A DNA stretch of 64,000 nt from an uncultured Lachnospiraceae bacterium (GCA_947176965.1 CAMWSU010000002.1:1-64000), one strand, 5' to 3'; counted from the stretch's first letter, positions 26,809-37,776 are shown. Notes: a model not told the origin generated them from the letters alone. Translations and numbers: made by a program.

Positions 26809-28245
26809 CTATAACTTACTTGCCAAAATACAAACTCTATTCGTCTCTATATTTTCCACTTTCACAATCTGAAACTTCTCCCGAAGCCCTTCAACAAACC
26901 AATCCAGCGTATACCATTCCGGAACATCAGGATTCGGATTCGCCCCCGACCATAAACCCAGGGGCATAAATTCAATGATCAAAAACCTCTTTGTATAATT
27001 TGAGAGTATCGTAACCAGCACAGATAACTTTATCTTCTGTGTCAAGATCAAATGATGGGATAATGCAAGCGCCATAACAACATCGCTTTTATACCGCTCG
27101 CAAGCCCGCCTGCCCAATTCTTTCTCCTGCAGCAGATCCATAACCGAAAACAGGATTCTTTCATTGATCCGTTGTATCTCTTTACACCTGACAAATCCTT
27201 TGCTGACTGCCGCAATATCATAATCTGTCGCACTTGCAAAATCTACTATATTTCTCTCTACCAATAACTGGGAGAGTGCCCCACTGTTTGCCCCAACCTC
27301 AAGCACATCACTTATTGCATAATCTTCTCTTAATTTTTGCATTAATTGAATATAATAACCAAACCGATCTCCTGCCGCCACCGTTGTGCCAAGTACCGCA
27401 AAGTTTTGATAGTCACTCCACACTCCCCTTTCCGACTGCAATTCTTTATGCACATACGTAACATACTTTTTGTATAACTTTCTTTTTCTCTTTTTCTTCT
27501 TCTCGTCATCAATCTGAAAAATTGTCTGCAATATAGCAGTTCCCCGGTTAATGATTTTTCTCTTTGACACTTCCTCGAAACCATATAATCTTGCTATCAC
27601 CGTCATGTATAATTGTCTGAATCTATATGCCCGGATAAACTCGCCTTTTATTAGTTTTGCACGATCTCTATCCGACACTCCCCCTCCGAAATATAACAGA
27701 TTTTGATTGATTGCGCCGCAAGTATCCCGCTTCTCATAAACCTTCAAAAGATTAATCCAATGATTGTTAAAAACACTATACCCCACCATTTTGCACTCTT
27801 CCATTCGCGCAATACTTCCAATATCCACATATACCGGTTTACATCCCATAAACATGATATTTCCAACATGCGGATCCATAAGCTCATAACCGTAATTCAG
27901 CAGATACACATTCAGTCGTGCGACCGTCGATCTGGCCGCCAACAGCATTTCATATGTCCATTCGTAAACATTAGACTTATGTTTGATCGCCTCATGTTCT
28001 ATAATGATTGCATTTTCCAATCCGACTATTTGAATCTCATCCGTTATCCAACTATTGATCAGCAGCCGTTCCCGAAATAAACTGCTCAGTATACCACTTG
28101 AAAACAACTCACGGACAAACTCCTCGCGTTCCTGCTTTACCAAACGAAAAATTCTTCCTTGATATTCAAATACATCTCCCATCAAATCCATATGATACCT
28201 TGTTATCCAGTTAATTTCACATTTCTGAATCACGATTTTATTCAT
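26809..28245 (-). CDS. Bifunctional protein: N-terminal kinase-like region plus C-terminal class I SAM methyltransferase
   Basis: N-terminal YELMDPHVGNIMFMGCKPVYVDIGSI (kinase-like catalytic-loop/DFG-like spacing); C-terminal SDVLEVGANSGALSQLLVERNIVDFASATDYD. Confidence 0.65.
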   Translation of the reverse strand: MNKIVIQKCEINWITRYHMDLMGDVFEYQGRIFRLVKQEREEFVRELFSSGILSSLFRERLLINSWITDEIQIVGLENAIIIEHEAIKHKSNVYEWTYEMLLAARSTVARLNVYLLNYGYELMDPHVGNIMFMGCKPVYVDIGSIARMEECKMVGYSVFNNHWINLLKVYEKRDTCGAINQNLLYFGGGVSDRDRAKLIKGEFIRAYRFRQLYMTVIARLYGFEEVSKRKIINRGTAILQTIFQIDDEKKKKRKRKLYKKYVTYVHKELQSERGVWSDYQNFAVLGTTVAAGDRFGYYIQLMQKLREDYAISDVLEVGANSGALSQLLVERNIVDFASATDYDIAAVSKGFVRCKEIQRINERILFSVMDLLQEKELGRRACERYKSDVVMALALSHHLILTQKIKLSVLVTILSNYTKRFLIIEFMPLGLWSGANPNPDVPEWYTLDWFVEGLREKFQIVKVENIETNRVCILASKL

Positions 28246-28246
28246 C

Positions 28247-29242
28247 TTATTTATCCCCATAGATATGTCTGATCGCATGAACAGCCTCTCTTTTTATCTT
28301 TAGCCGCATGACAATCCCATACCATTCATACTTTTTTATGCAAGCACAAATTTCTCTCTCCGCTTCCCTGATATTCCTTATCTGCTCGTTCACACTGACT
28401 TCTCTTTTCTCCAATCCATAATGCAATACATCCGTTTCATTATGCATCCATTCTTTCCATTGTTCGGACACTTGCATGAACGCTAAATAACAGCGGCTTA
28501 AAACCAATTTTTCTCTTTCTTTGGCAGTAAGCTTATGATCAGCTGTAATCAGATCAATCATATCTAAAATCTGTTTCACTCTTCTCTTCGGGAAGAAAAA
28601 TTGGTCTTTCCTCCCTATTTGCAGCTTAGACTTTACCAAACTTCTATCAATATAAGTCTCACTTGAAAAAACCCTGCAATCACAAATCGCACCTCTGGCA
28701 CGTCGAATTAACTCACACGCTATCCCGATTTCGGGGAAAATCTCATCTGTCTCAAAATAACTTTTTCTTTTTATAATATTTCGAAACGATTTTCTTTCAA
28801 AAATGATTCCTGTCGGATGATCCTGCATACAAAAAAAATAATAAGCATCATACCGACTCAGCTCACCCCTATGATCCGCTCTGTCCTTCATCAGCGCGAT
28901 CCCCTGCCGCTGCGCCCATAGCAGCTGTTCAATCAGATATGTGATACCGTTCGCCCGCAGCTTATCTCTCCCCATGACCAAATACAAATATCTGCCGTCA
29001 CCATTCTCTAACGCATTGTACCAGTTTAAGGTCGCCGCTGCCCCCTCTTGATTCACGCAGACCTTTAACCGCCTGTCTTTTATTTCCAATAATCTTAATA
29101 CGGTATCGTCTTTTGATTGACCATCCGACATAACCACTTGAAACCGTTCGTCCGGATTTTCTAACAAGTCACTTGCAATCCGATACGCCACCTCCGCGTT
29201 TTCGTATACCGGAACGCAAAAACTCACTATAAAATCGCTCAT
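28247..29242 (-). CDS. GT2-type glycosyltransferase
   Basis: MSDFIVSFCVPVYENAEVAYRIASDLLENPDERFQVVMSDGQSKDDT. Confidence 0.75.
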   Translation of the reverse strand: MSDFIVSFCVPVYENAEVAYRIASDLLENPDERFQVVMSDGQSKDDTVLRLLEIKDRRLKVCVNQEGAAATLNWYNALENGDGRYLYLVMGRDKLRANGITYLIEQLLWAQRQGIALMKDRADHRGELSRYDAYYFFCMQDHPTGIIFERKSFRNIIKRKSYFETDEIFPEIGIACELIRRARGAICDCRVFSSETYIDRSLVKSKLQIGRKDQFFFPKRRVKQILDMIDLITADHKLTAKEREKLVLSRCYLAFMQVSEQWKEWMHNETDVLHYGLEKREVSVNEQIRNIREAEREICACIKKYEWYGIVMRLKIKREAVHAIRHIYGDK

Positions 29243-29268
29243 TTCTCTATTCTCCTTCGTCAAAGAGG

Positions 29269-30129
29269 TCAGCCCCATATATGTCTGAAATGATGAACGC
29301 ATATATCATCGCATACCAAAAACACCGCATGATAAAACCATAACGCTCTCTTTGCTCCTCCCCGCCACTTATAATATGCCCAATTTCTCCATATCCTGAG
29401 CTGCCACAGAAGTACCCTGAATATGGATTTCTCCTTTAAGATGTCCCTCCTGTATAATTTCACAATACGCCGGACACCTTCATACAAATTCTTATAATTT
29501 GCAGTGATCCTTTCCTCTCCTTCTTTGATCTCGCTGACCGCTTCCCCGCAATGATACATTTTCTTCTTGTGCTTATCCAGCATCAGTACCAACGCGTCAT
29601 CCTGCCAGCTTTTCTGCTCTAAATCAAGCAATGGAACTTCCTGAAACACACTTTTTCGTACCATAATAGAATTTGTACAACACAGGGACAATTCTTCCAT
29701 TAAATATTGATGTTGATTCAGTTTCTGAATCCTGTCATACTCCGCACGTTCTCCGCCCACCATCACATCCCCATAAACCATATCCACCTCGGGGTGCTGT
29801 TCAAAAGCTTTCAATCGGGCCGTAATCCCATTCCGCAGCATCACATCGTCCGAATCCAAAAATGCAATATATTCCCCCCGCGCCGATTCAATTCCCAGAT
29901 TACGCGCGGCATTTGCCCCTTTCTTTTTGTCTTTTCTTGAAAGCAGCCGAACCCTGCTGTCCTTTGCTGCGAATCCCATTATCACGTCTTTTGTTCCATC
30001 TGTTGAAAAATCATCGCATATCAGAATTTCTACATTCGAGTATTCCTGCTCCAGCACGGATTCCAATGCTTTCACAACTGATTTTTCCCGATTATAGGTG
30101 GGAATCACGACCGAAACCAATTCATCCAT
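29269..30129 (-). CDS. GT2-type glycosyltransferase
   Basis: LVSVVIPTYNREKSVVKALESVLEQEYSNVEILICDDFSTDGT. Confidence 0.93.
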   Translation of the reverse strand: MDELVSVVIPTYNREKSVVKALESVLEQEYSNVEILICDDFSTDGTKDVIMGFAAKDSRVRLLSRKDKKKGANAARNLGIESARGEYIAFLDSDDVMLRNGITARLKAFEQHPEVDMVYGDVMVGGERAEYDRIQKLNQHQYLMEELSLCCTNSIMVRKSVFQEVPLLDLEQKSWQDDALVLMLDKHKKKMYHCGEAVSEIKEGEERITANYKNLYEGVRRIVKLYRRDILKEKSIFRVLLWQLRIWRNWAYYKWRGGAKRALWFYHAVFLVCDDICVHHFRHIWG

Positions 30130-30131
30130 TT

Positions 30132-31328
30132 CTATCTTTCCTCTCTTTCGAAATATTCATGAATGATCATTTCAAACTGAACATTAAACTGCGGCTGCCC
30201 CCATTTGTCTGCCCTTTCTCTTCCTTTTTTAACAAGCTCTGCACACAGCCCGTCATCCGTCCATAACCGCTCCATACAATCCGCAATTTCTTCCACCGAA
30301 TCCGGATCAAACAAAAGCGCCGCGTCCCCGACCTGTTCCGGTATCCCGTAAATTCCGGAGGTTGCCACCGGGCAGCCCAGCACAAAGGCTTCAAGCTGCG
30401 GGATATTTGTCGGTCCTAAGCAGGTCGGCATGACCATCGCTCTCGCATGCCGGTAAAGATACACCATCTCCTCATTCGATACATAGCCAAGGATCCGAAT
30501 ATCATCCTGCATTTCTTCCTGATGAATCAGGTTCAAAACATTCTCTTTATTATTCTGCTCAGAACCAACAAAAATCAGTTTTACCGGTATTCCCTTTTTC
30601 TTTAATCCGGATGCGGCAAGGATTAAATTCTTATGATTTTTATGTGTCCAGAATTGAGCAGGATAAAAAAAGAATTTATCAAATAATGGTTCTTTGACCG
30701 GGCTTTCTTTTGCCAGATAAATATAATCCGGAGGGATAAACGGCAAAACGCTCACATGCTTGTCCAAATCTTTCCTCAGCCAGCCATAGGACTCCACAAT
30801 ATGACGCTTTCCCACCTTAGAATCCGCCAATATGATCTCTGCGGTCTCACACTGATGCCGGTACATTCTTTCCCGCCATTGATATTCGGACGTTAATTCA
30901 GGAAATCTGTCATCATAACGGTGCATCAGATCAAAGATCGGGATCATCATGGGGATATGGACCAGATCGCCCGCAAGATCCACCTGCCCTGCAATACACA
31001 AATCCAACGGGATCTTCTTCGCAATTCTGATATTACAGTCTGTATGTTGATACAAAAAAGATAGGACACTTTTGATAACAGGAACATGCCGGTATCCCCA
31101 ATAGGAGTTTTCAATCCTTTGGTTTAACCGGCCTTTCACTCCGTTCAACTTTACACTGTCCAGCTCATATTGATCTGCTATGGCAATCCACTGATCATCA
31201 CTTGACAGCACTATCACATGATATTCAGCACGATTTAGCTCAGACACAGCTTTCACAATGGACAGCCAGAACTGATAAGAACCCCCGTTATGATTTTTTC
31301 CGTCCACCCAAACGCCGATTTCTTTCAT
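30132..31328 (-). CDS. GT4-type glycosyltransferase
   Basis: FFYPAQFWTHKNHKNLILAASGLKKKGIPVKLIFVGSEQNN...GPTNIPQLEAFVLGCPVATSGIYGIPEQVGDAALLFDP. Confidence 0.9.
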   Translation of the reverse strand: MKEIGVWVDGKNHNGGSYQFWLSIVKAVSELNRAEYHVIVLSSDDQWIAIADQYELDSVKLNGVKGRLNQRIENSYWGYRHVPVIKSVLSFLYQHTDCNIRIAKKIPLDLCIAGQVDLAGDLVHIPMMIPIFDLMHRYDDRFPELTSEYQWRERMYRHQCETAEIILADSKVGKRHIVESYGWLRKDLDKHVSVLPFIPPDYIYLAKESPVKEPLFDKFFFYPAQFWTHKNHKNLILAASGLKKKGIPVKLIFVGSEQNNKENVLNLIHQEEMQDDIRILGYVSNEEMVYLYRHARAMVMPTCLGPTNIPQLEAFVLGCPVATSGIYGIPEQVGDAALLFDPDSVEEIADCMERLWTDDGLCAELVKKGRERADKWGQPQFNVQFEMIIHEYFEREER

Positions 31329-33122
31329 TTATGCTTCTTTTATCCTTTCCTGCAGCACTGCTTTCCCGCCTTTTACCTCGTACACTTTATTACAGTTCTG
31401 TATCGTAGAAAGACGGTGCGCAATAATGATCAGCGTCTTTGTTCCCTTTAACGCATCAATCGACTGCATGACCGCACTTTCTGTCTCATTATCCAATGCC
31501 GATGTTGCTTCGTCAAGCACCAGTATATCCGGGTTATCATACAGCGCCCTCGCAATCGCAATCCTCTGACGCTGCCCTCCGGAAAACTTAATTCCGCCCT
31601 CGCCGACCATCGTGTCAATCCCATGCGGCAGCCCTTGTACAAAATCATAGATCTGCGCGCTCTTTAACGCACGAATGATCTTTTCTTCCTCTATTTCATC
31701 CTCGTAAATGCCGAAAGCAACATTATGTCTCACCGTATCATCAATCAAAAACACATTCTGCGGCACAAATCCAATCGTTTTCGCCCACTGCTTCGGTATG
31801 GAATAGATATCCACGCCATCCACCAAAACCTCGCCCTTCTGCGGACGGAGCAGACCCAAAATAATGTCCGCAAGCGTCGTTTTTCCCGCGCCGGACTCCC
31901 CGATCAACGCGACCGCTTCCCCTTTTCGGATGGTAAGTGAAGTATCTTCTAATACATGTTTCTCACTCTCCGGATATCTCCACCAAACATTCCGCACCGT
32001 CAGTTCGGTCTGAAATCCCTCATATCCCCTGTTCGGATGTTCTACTTTCTCTTTCTCCTTGCCGGTAAGTTCCGCCTCTCTCTCTCTCGCATGCAGAATA
32101 TTCTGATAGGCCTCTTCCAGCGACAACCGATTATATACCAATCCATTCATGTTCGTCGTAATACTGGAAATTGCAGGTAAAATTCTGACTGCAGCCACCG
32201 CAACCGCGCCAAGTACCATAACAAACTGAGCCGTAGCCTCCCCGCTTCCGAACATCGTGATCAGGCATACAAGAAGGACCAGTCCTGATATAAATACCGT
32301 CTCTATGACACGCGTGGGCAGTTTGCAGATAAACAGATACTGTGTATTAAAGCGACACGCCCTATCCGCCTCTTTGCGAAATTGATCAATAAAATACTGT
32401 TTCCTTTGACTAACGCTGATCTCTTTATAACCGTTGATCGGCTGATAAACATACTGATACCGCTTAGAAAACGCCTCCCTGCACTGGCGTCCGCATTCTG
32501 CTGTTTTTTTCTTAAACGCAAGAACCATGGTGAACGTCGTCAGCAGCGCCAAAAAGACAAGTCCGATCGCAAACAACGGATTCAAATAAACTAAAAACAC
32601 CCCCAGCAATACACAGGTCAGGGTTTCCGCAAAAAGCATTGAAAATGCGTCGATTACCTGCGCCACATTGCTAATGTCGCCGCTCACGCCGCGCATCATA
32701 TCACTGCTGTTCGTTTCAACAAAATACATATAGTCACGGTTTAAGTAGGAGTTCAACATCAACACCGATAAATCCCGCTCAATCCCATTCCGAAAACGCA
32801 GTTGAAAATAATTAACGAATAAAATCATGCCATCCTTAATAAGGTATACCAGGATCAATCCCGCACCCATCAGCAGCAGCAGCTCTTTCCCCGTTTCAAT
32901 ACCAAACCATGTCGATATTCTCTGAACGATCGAATAGGTCATTAGTTCATCCGGCGACATCAAAGCAATGATAAACGGTATCACCACACTGACACCTAAT
33001 GTCTCAAGCAGTGCACTGACGAAAAACAGCGCCAAAAGGAGAACACTCTTTTGCTGCTGCTTTCGATCTAAAATATAGGTTAGCTGCTGAAACATCCGAA
33101 TCAATGTTTTTACATTCTGCAT
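31329..33122 (-). CDS. ABC transporter/flippase (PglK/MsbA-like)
   Basis: TM domain plus GESGAGKTTLADIILGLLRPQKGEVLVDG and SGGQRQRIAIARALYDNPDILVLDEATSALD. Confidence 0.92.
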   Translation of the reverse strand: MQNVKTLIRMFQQLTYILDRKQQQKSVLLLALFFVSALLETLGVSVVIPFIIALMSPDELMTYSIVQRISTWFGIETGKELLLLMGAGLILVYLIKDGMILFVNYFQLRFRNGIERDLSVLMLNSYLNRDYMYFVETNSSDMMRGVSGDISNVAQVIDAFSMLFAETLTCVLLGVFLVYLNPLFAIGLVFLALLTTFTMVLAFKKKTAECGRQCREAFSKRYQYVYQPINGYKEISVSQRKQYFIDQFRKEADRACRFNTQYLFICKLPTRVIETVFISGLVLLVCLITMFGSGEATAQFVMVLGAVAVAAVRILPAISSITTNMNGLVYNRLSLEEAYQNILHAREREAELTGKEKEKVEHPNRGYEGFQTELTVRNVWWRYPESEKHVLEDTSLTIRKGEAVALIGESGAGKTTLADIILGLLRPQKGEVLVDGVDIYSIPKQWAKTIGFVPQNVFLIDDTVRHNVAFGIYEDEIEEEKIIRALKSAQIYDFVQGLPHGIDTMVGEGGIKFSGGQRQRIAIARALYDNPDILVLDEATSALDNETESAVMQSIDALKGTKTLIIIAHRLSTIQNCNKVYEVKGGKAVLQERIKEA

Positions 33123-33134
33123 CTCAATCCTCTT

Positions 33135-33866
33135 TCACCGGTGCATCAGGCCGCTCAATTTTGCCTTTATCTTTGCGATCCGGCACTGACCTTTCCCTAT
33201 CATACAATAATCTCGCTGAAGATTCAACAAATCAAAATATGCCTTCTGACTGCTGCACATGCCGCCGCTCCTAAAATTGGCAATGACCTCATAGACCGGA
33301 ACAAATTCCACGCTGCCGGAATTCCGGCAGCGCAGCATCAGATCATAGTCGGCGACACTGCAATACTTCGTATCATAGAGTCCGCATCTGTCGTAAGTGC
33401 TTTTGGTGATAAAGCAGGCAGGATGTCCGATCATCCGCCTGTCCAAAAATTCGTGTGAAAGAATGGACACGGATTCCTCTCTGTCATCCACCAGATTCCT
33501 GACCGCCCCATACAACACGGCGCACATGCCTTTTCGGTAGACATTTACCATCTTTTTCACCGCGTCATGCTCATAAAAATCATCGCTGTTGATAATTCCG
33601 ATCAATTCTCCCGACGCCATCCGGATGCCCTTATTCATCGCATCATAGATGCCGTTGTCCGGCTCGGATACCGCTTTCATACGTTCGCCGAATGCCGCCC
33701 GGTAATCTTCCACGATCTTCATGGTGTTGTCCGCGGATTTCCCGTCCACAATGATGTACTCAATATCCGGATATGTCTGGTACAATACACTCTCGATTGT
33801 CTGTGCAATTGTTTTTTCGCTATTATAACAGACGGTAATAACACTTACTAAGATATTTTCACTCAT
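33135..33866 (-). CDS. GT2-type glycosyltransferase (WcaA-like)
   Basis: LVSVITVCYNSEKTIAQTIESVLYQTYPDIEYIIVDGKSADNT. Confidence 0.92.
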   Translation of the reverse strand: MSENILVSVITVCYNSEKTIAQTIESVLYQTYPDIEYIIVDGKSADNTMKIVEDYRAAFGERMKAVSEPDNGIYDAMNKGIRMASGELIGIINSDDFYEHDAVKKMVNVYRKGMCAVLYGAVRNLVDDREESVSILSHEFLDRRMIGHPACFITKSTYDRCGLYDTKYCSVADYDLMLRCRNSGSVEFVPVYEVIANFRSGGMCSSQKAYFDLLNLQRDYCMIGKGQCRIAKIKAKLSGLMHR

Positions 33867-33875
33867 TCCGTATCC

Positions 33876-34904
33876 CTATTTTCTATATTTCGCTCTGATC
33901 AGACCATGAACAAAATATGGCTTTTTGATATCCCATATTTCATATCTTCCTGCCACAAGCATATAACGTTCTGAATATTCGGTATCATACTCCTCCAGAA
34001 AGTCTTTCACCCAGACCTCATCATCCAAACGGTGGTAGGTACATACCAACAGATTTTGAATCTTCCCTTCCCGAATACTGCTCCGCGCTCCCATCAAAAC
34101 GTCGCGCTCATATCCCTCCACATCCATTTTGATCAGATTGACCGTGGTCAGTCCCTGCTCTTTCATGAAAGTATCTATTGATACATTCATTTTATTGTCC
34201 TTATCAGAAACCAATCTGGGAACTATGGTCACTTTTGAGCGGTAATCCGCAAACGTCAGCTTTAAGGCTTCGATCCATTCCTCGTCGCATTCGAACAAAT
34301 AGATATGCTTTACCCTGTCAACAATTTCAAGCGAAAAATTTCCTTCGGCACATCCGATATCAAAAACAATATCATCCTCTTTCACCTGAAAACCTTCGGT
34401 CAAATATCTGTGCGGAGAATGTTCATACTGCTCATTTGTCAAATCATTTATCATTTTTATGGCGTCTTCCGCAGAAAGGCTGCGCTTAAAAAACAACTTC
34501 TTTCCCTGATAATCGATATAGTACAATCCCGAAAGTGTGTCCTTCCGTAGATCTGCTTCTGAATAATACGATTTGTGCATATCAGGATAGCAGAAGATAT
34601 CTTCTCCGTTTTCCTGCAGATACCGGATTTCCTGCCTGAACTTCGCTCTATCAAGTTCCGGATCGGTAAGAACCAGCATTTTGATATATTCCCTCTTTAT
34701 TTCCTCCAAAAACGGTTCATTCCGGTACTGATATTTCTCTGATCCATGAAATATCATATTCTTTATGATCTGTTTATACGCTTTCCGATATGCCCGATAA
34801 AAAATATGACGATCATACTTTTCAAATACCGAACTATATTTTTTTCTTAACCTGCTCTTAGATTCCTCACTGAAAATCTTGTTAAATGCCCTTTTTATTA
34901 CCAC
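33876..34904 (-). CDS. FkbM-family methyltransferase
   Basis: VKEDDIVFDIGCAEGNFSLEIVDRVKHIYLFECDEEWIEALK...VNLIKMDVEGYERDVLMGA. Confidence 0.85.
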   Translation of the reverse strand: MVIKRAFNKIFSEESKSRLRKKYSSVFEKYDRHIFYRAYRKAYKQIIKNMIFHGSEKYQYRNEPFLEEIKREYIKMLVLTDPELDRAKFRQEIRYLQENGEDIFCYPDMHKSYYSEADLRKDTLSGLYYIDYQGKKLFFKRSLSAEDAIKMINDLTNEQYEHSPHRYLTEGFQVKEDDIVFDIGCAEGNFSLEIVDRVKHIYLFECDEEWIEALKLTFADYRSKVTIVPRLVSDKDNKMNVSIDTFMKEQGLTTVNLIKMDVEGYERDVLMGARSSIREGKIQNLLVCTYHRLDDEVWVKDFLEEYDTEYSERYMLVAGRYEIWDIKKPYFVHGLIRAKYRK

Positions 34905-34925
34905 ATTATGCCCCCCGATTCCCTT

Positions 34926-35693
34926 TTACATTTCAAGCCACTGTTTATGATAATGATTCCAGTCCTCATTCTCCAGACCATTCCAAAATTTAGGCTGCCC
35001 ATACGCATGAATGATTTTTATGCCTTCGCCGTCATCCTTCGGATGCGTGCAATAAATCTTTTCATTCAGTTTGCTGTATGGTATCCGGTATTTTTGCACC
35101 ATCATTGTAAATATCGCCTGTTCGGGAAGATATAGATATTTTATATATCGCTGCATTGCACGGATACACCATTCATAATACTGCATAAACTTCTGATGAT
35201 CTCTGTGAAATACAAAAAGAGGCGTACAGATACATCCCCCATCTAAGTCAAACTCCCTCACGTCCGCCCGATCGATCGACTTATAAAACATATCCCTCAT
35301 CGTCTTATCGGGATCACAGACAAACGAAAATGCCTGCTCCTCCTCGAGCAGCTCCGAGATGTCCTCTTTAATAATGACATCATAATCCGACCAAATGACG
35401 GTATCGTATTCCTCCAACAGTTTCAAACATTCGATCTTGCAAAATACCATTGGTGAGAAATATCGGATGATCTTATTCTGCCAAAGCTTCCACTTTGGTA
35501 TCGGGCATCGATATCGGATAAAACGTGTGGGCAGGATTGTTTGAAACTTACGCTGCAGCTTCTCTGCTACACCATCATGAAAGACCACCATCTCATCAAT
35601 GAGATTCGGTGTCTTATCGCGCACGTTGAGCGCAAGCACCGCCATGGCATCAATATCCTTTTTTGTTCCGCCGGTTACCAGCACCCTGCTCAT
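34926..35693 (-). CDS. GT8-like/capsular glycosyltransferase
   Basis: FCKIECLKLLEEYDTVIWSDYDVIIKEDISELL. Confidence 0.6.
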   Translation of the reverse strand: MSRVLVTGGTKKDIDAMAVLALNVRDKTPNLIDEMVVFHDGVAEKLQRKFQTILPTRFIRYRCPIPKWKLWQNKIIRYFSPMVFCKIECLKLLEEYDTVIWSDYDVIIKEDISELLEEEQAFSFVCDPDKTMRDMFYKSIDRADVREFDLDGGCICTPLFVFHRDHQKFMQYYEWCIRAMQRYIKYLYLPEQAIFTMMVQKYRIPYSKLNEKIYCTHPKDDGEGIKIIHAYGQPKFWNGLENEDWNHYHKQWLEM

Positions 35694-36799
35694 AGCTGCC
35701 CTTCCTCCCGCATCACATCATGAATTGCTTCCAGATAAGCGCATTCATTCACCGTATCAGGCTCCAAATATGCCGACTCTCCCCACTCATTCCATGCGTT
35801 GATATACAAAAACTCATTTTCTGCCTGTACGGATTTTTGTATCTGCTTCCTTAACGCATCTTTGAACAGTTCTAGCGAATTACCGGCATATACGATACCG
35901 CGCTCCTGCCGTCTCGGTGTATCATCATAATCCGTAAACATTCCATAGTAAACTTTCTTCGGCGTCTGTACATCATCCCTGATAATGCACCGCCAAATGC
36001 CTTTCGCATTCCGCACATAGGGAAGAAACGATGTGTGAAACAATGCATTTAAGCGTTTTTTGATGCCACCTGCAAGGATACATGTTCTTCCGTACATTTT
36101 ATGAATATTCATATGATACGCGTGCTGCGGTTCAAAATTGTAATATGCATCAAGCGCATCCGTTCCTTTTACTTCCCCCCTGCTGTCCAGATCACCGGCG
36201 ATCACATATACCCCTTCAAAACCGTTTTCTCTTGCCAGACGATTCCAGCATGTAAGCATATCCGCCAAGCAGTCAATCTGATGTGCGCGATAAATATGAA
36301 ACACCGGCCTGTTACCGATCTTAATATATCGTTCATCCGAAAAATGCGGAAGCAGATCCATAAAATGCTGTGTCCATACAGCCTCATCGCCGTAATCCTG
36401 CCGGATTAAAATTTCCTGCTCATTCTTACTGGCATACCAGGTCCGCTTAAAGGTATTATTATCCCAGCAAAGACTGTAATGAAGCGCTATCTCTTTATGT
36501 TGACGAAAGATTTCTGCCGGTTTTTCCAAAATACGTCTTCCGCGGAACCAATAATGATACATGCAGAAGCCATAAATTCCATACTGCTTTGCCAAATCTG
36601 CCTGCCATTTCATCGCCGATGCGTTTTCGTCCGACAAATCATAGTAATTGTCATTCAACGGGACTCTCGGCTGCCGTTGCTTTCTGCTATACTGCTTCGC
36701 ATTTTTTGCCGCCTGCCAGTCGGTATACCCTTTTCCCCACCACTCGTTATTCTCGGGAATCTCATGAAACTGCGGAAGATAAAAACACATGATCTTCAT
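35690..36799 (-). CDS. WbsX-like (GH99-like) glycan protein
   Basis: MKIMCFYLPQFHEIPENNEWWGKGYTDWQAAKNAKQYSRKQRQPRVPL...YGIYGFCMYHYWFRGRRILEKPAE. Confidence 0.9.
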   Translation of the reverse strand: MKIMCFYLPQFHEIPENNEWWGKGYTDWQAAKNAKQYSRKQRQPRVPLNDNYYDLSDENASAMKWQADLAKQYGIYGFCMYHYWFRGRRILEKPAEIFRQHKEIALHYSLCWDNNTFKRTWYASKNEQEILIRQDYGDEAVWTQHFMDLLPHFSDERYIKIGNRPVFHIYRAHQIDCLADMLTCWNRLARENGFEGVYVIAGDLDSRGEVKGTDALDAYYNFEPQHAYHMNIHKMYGRTCILAGGIKKRLNALFHTSFLPYVRNAKGIWRCIIRDDVQTPKKVYYGMFTDYDDTPRRQERGIVYAGNSLELFKDALRKQIQKSVQAENEFLYINAWNEWGESAYLEPDTVNECAYLEAIHDVMREEGQL

Positions 36800-36837
36800 T
36801 TACGCTATCAATCTCCTTTTTCTTGCACACTCAGACG

Positions 36838-37776
36838 TCAGCGCTTTTTATCAAAAATGGAACGGTTAATATCATATCCCAAAAGTGACTTGATCTTCAC
36901 GACCAGACCATGCTTGTTCGTTCTCTTAAAATACGCCCGGTCAAATTCCTCATCCCACACAATTTCCTCTCTGTGGCGGATCGGAAATCTGCACGCCCCG
37001 GACTTTAGCTCCACACTTTTTACTTCTCCCGCTGTGTGCGTGGATTCCTCCTGAAAACCGATATTGCGCGTATAACTCAGCCGCGGCGCAATATTCAGCT
37101 TATCATGCAGCAGCGTCGCATACATGAGCTGATAATCCCATGTATCATAGGAATGCCGATATAATGCGTCAAATTCCCCGGTATAGACCCAATAAGATTT
37201 TAACGGCAGCACTCTGCGGAAAACAGGATTTTTCTTTTCCTTCTCCCATGTCTTCAGATCAAAATCATACAGCTTCCATGCGCGCCGCCAGGACGCCCAT
37301 CCCCAGATGAACGGCACCTTCGTAAATAAATAGTCGTGCGCTGTCTCATAATAGGCTGCCGGATTGCTGCCCCCGATCACCATGATCCGCTCATCATCAC
37401 GGTAATACGCAAGCATTTCCTGACAATAAATAAAAAAGGTCGGGTCAGGCAGACAGTCGTCCTCCAGTATGATCGCTTCCTCCTCGTTCTCAAACACCCA
37501 TGAAATGCCGCTCGAAACCCTTCTGCCGCAGCCCATATTCTGTTCGGCGTAGTTTTTGTGTACTTCACATTCCCAGTCAATATGCGACTCTAAATAGGCA
37601 CGCACCTCGGCTACTTTCTCTGCTTCTCCCGCAACATGCGGCCTTGCCCCGTCAGACACCAAATAAAGTCTTGACGGTTTCGCCTCCCTGATTGCCTCAA
37701 AGACCTGCTTTGTTGTTGTTAAACGGTTAAATGTAAAAAAAGCAACCGGCGTTGTTAATTGCTCCATTTTATTCAT
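36838..37776 (-). CDS. Nucleotide-diphospho-sugar transferase-like glycosyltransferase
   Basis: TPVAFFTFNRLTTTKQVFEAIREAKPSRLYLVSDGARP...EEAIILEDDCLPDPTFF. Confidence 0.8.
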   Translation of the reverse strand: MNKMEQLTTPVAFFTFNRLTTTKQVFEAIREAKPSRLYLVSDGARPHVAGEAEKVAEVRAYLESHIDWECEVHKNYAEQNMGCGRRVSSGISWVFENEEEAIILEDDCLPDPTFFIYCQEMLAYYRDDERIMVIGGSNPAAYYETAHDYLFTKVPFIWGWASWRRAWKLYDFDLKTWEKEKKNPVFRRVLPLKSYWVYTGEFDALYRHSYDTWDYQLMYATLLHDKLNIAPRLSYTRNIGFQEESTHTAGEVKSVELKSGACRFPIRHREEIVWDEEFDRAYFKRTNKHGLVVKIKSLLGYDINRSIFDKKR

